Origin: Nitrospinota bacterium
Lineage (GTDB): Bacteria; Nitrospinota; Nitrospinia; Nitrospinales; VA-1
DNA: 5,923 nt
Direction of reading: 5' to 3'
NCBI GenBank assembly: GCA_022567815.1
Contig: JADFGI010000140.1
Span: forward strand, 1,889-7,811
A model generated the notes under the pieces. That model was not told the DNA's origin, ran no database searches, and saw only the letters and a list, made by a program, of their open reading frames with translations. Positions 5,734-5,923 of this stretch are shown in pieces; position 1 is the first letter of the stretch; every line of letters begins with the position of its first letter. The position numbers and the translations under genes were made by a program.

Positions 5734-5783
5734 TTTGGACCAAAGGTTGATTTCAGCTTGAAACACACTTGGTTTATAGACCT
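5719..5783. repeat. Imperfect inverted repeat, 15-bp arms around a 35-base spacer
   Basis: AGGTCTTCAAACCAA (5719-5733) and TTGGTTTATAGACCT (5769-5783) are reverse complements at 13 of 15 positions; the two mismatches are adjacent in the middle. It could fold as a long hairpin, act as an operator, or represent two divergent promoter-like halves. On the plus strand the right arm TTGGTT is followed 15 bases later by TACAAT (5790-5795). Confidence 0.55.
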
Positions 5784-5923
5784 TCGATATACAATTTTCA
5801 AGTTATAAAAACGACCCTCGTATTGAGGTTTTCATCTCAGGAGTTTTGCACTTTTAAAAATTCAATGCGATAAACATGGCCAGGAGGGGAGGTATTAGAA
5901 AAGAAGAGACCTTGGGGTCTTGG

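Larger units (their letters stand above)
5619..5923. other. Region upstream of the TPR gene without a convincing gene
   Basis: These 305 bases hold the TPR ribosome-binding site, its candidate promoter and the inverted repeat described separately. They also hold a small hairpin CCTC-GTATT-GAGG (5816-5828) followed by TTTT, and near the edge AGACC-TTGG-GGTCT (5907-5920). On the minus strand the latter is followed by CTTCTTTTCT and might be a weak terminator for a gene lying to the right. An ATG at 5876 opens a 16-codon frame to the window edge (MARRGGIRKEETLGSW) but has no ribosome-binding site and is not recognised. The stretch is A+T-rich and otherwise featureless to me. Confidence 0.5.

Noticed and set aside
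5907..5920. Hairpin AGACC-TTGG-GGTCT at the window edge as a terminator.
   Set aside because: The stem is short, the T-run on the minus strand is interrupted by C, and the gene it would serve is outside the window.
5876..5923. Possible start of another gene at the right edge (MARRGGIRKEETLGSW).
   Set aside because: No ribosome-binding site, only 16 codons visible and no recognisable motif.

Overview
The window looks like an accessory, partly eroded chromosomal region of a Gram-negative bacterium. The glutaryl-CoA dehydrogenase-type enzyme, the IS3-family element, the PrsW-type membrane protease and the kinesin-light-chain-style TPR protein would all fit a Desulfobacterota/Nitrospinota-like or other environmental proteobacterial genome. 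That placement is a loose inference, because no rRNA or marker gene is present.

Left part (1-1305, + strand): an acyl-CoA dehydrogenase of the glutaryl-CoA dehydrogenase type (66-1148) with its catalytic residues intact but about 30 residues short at the N-terminus. It is followed 34 bases later by a 40-codon remnant whose first 17 residues are the nucleotide-binding start of a 3-hydroxyacyl-CoA dehydrogenase. Together they look like the leftovers of a beta-oxidation or dicarboxylate-degradation operon.

Middle (1306-2239, mainly - strand): a small four-helix membrane protein with a TTG start (DUF3147-like, apparently complete), then two gene fragments joined head to tail. One is the C-terminal CBS domain of a lost protein (1828-2016). 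The other is an internal piece of a membrane protein resembling DUF6498 (2020-2239). The join near 2017-2019 has no start codon for the CBS piece and no natural end for the membrane piece, so it reads as a deletion scar.

IS element (2240-3468): a complete IS3-family insertion sequence with 11-bp perfect terminal inverted repeats, orfA, orfB with a D-D(35)-E catalytic triad, and a G GGA AAG slippery heptamer that would fuse the two in the -1 frame. The element truncates the DUF6498-like fragment. The bases flanking its two ends do not match, and the missing gene part is not on the other side, so this is probably a product of rearrangement rather than simple insertion.

Right part (3469-5923): a 473-residue PrsW-type intramembrane protease fused to a GYF_2-like domain and a further multi-helix membrane region (3592-5013). 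Converging on it with only 14 bases between stop codons is a membrane-anchored TPR protein (5028-5618, - strand). The last 305 bases hold no convincing gene, but they carry a 15-bp imperfect inverted repeat that overlaps a candidate promoter for the TPR gene. The protease fusion is the most interesting intact protein here. I did not find a convincing new multi-gene system.
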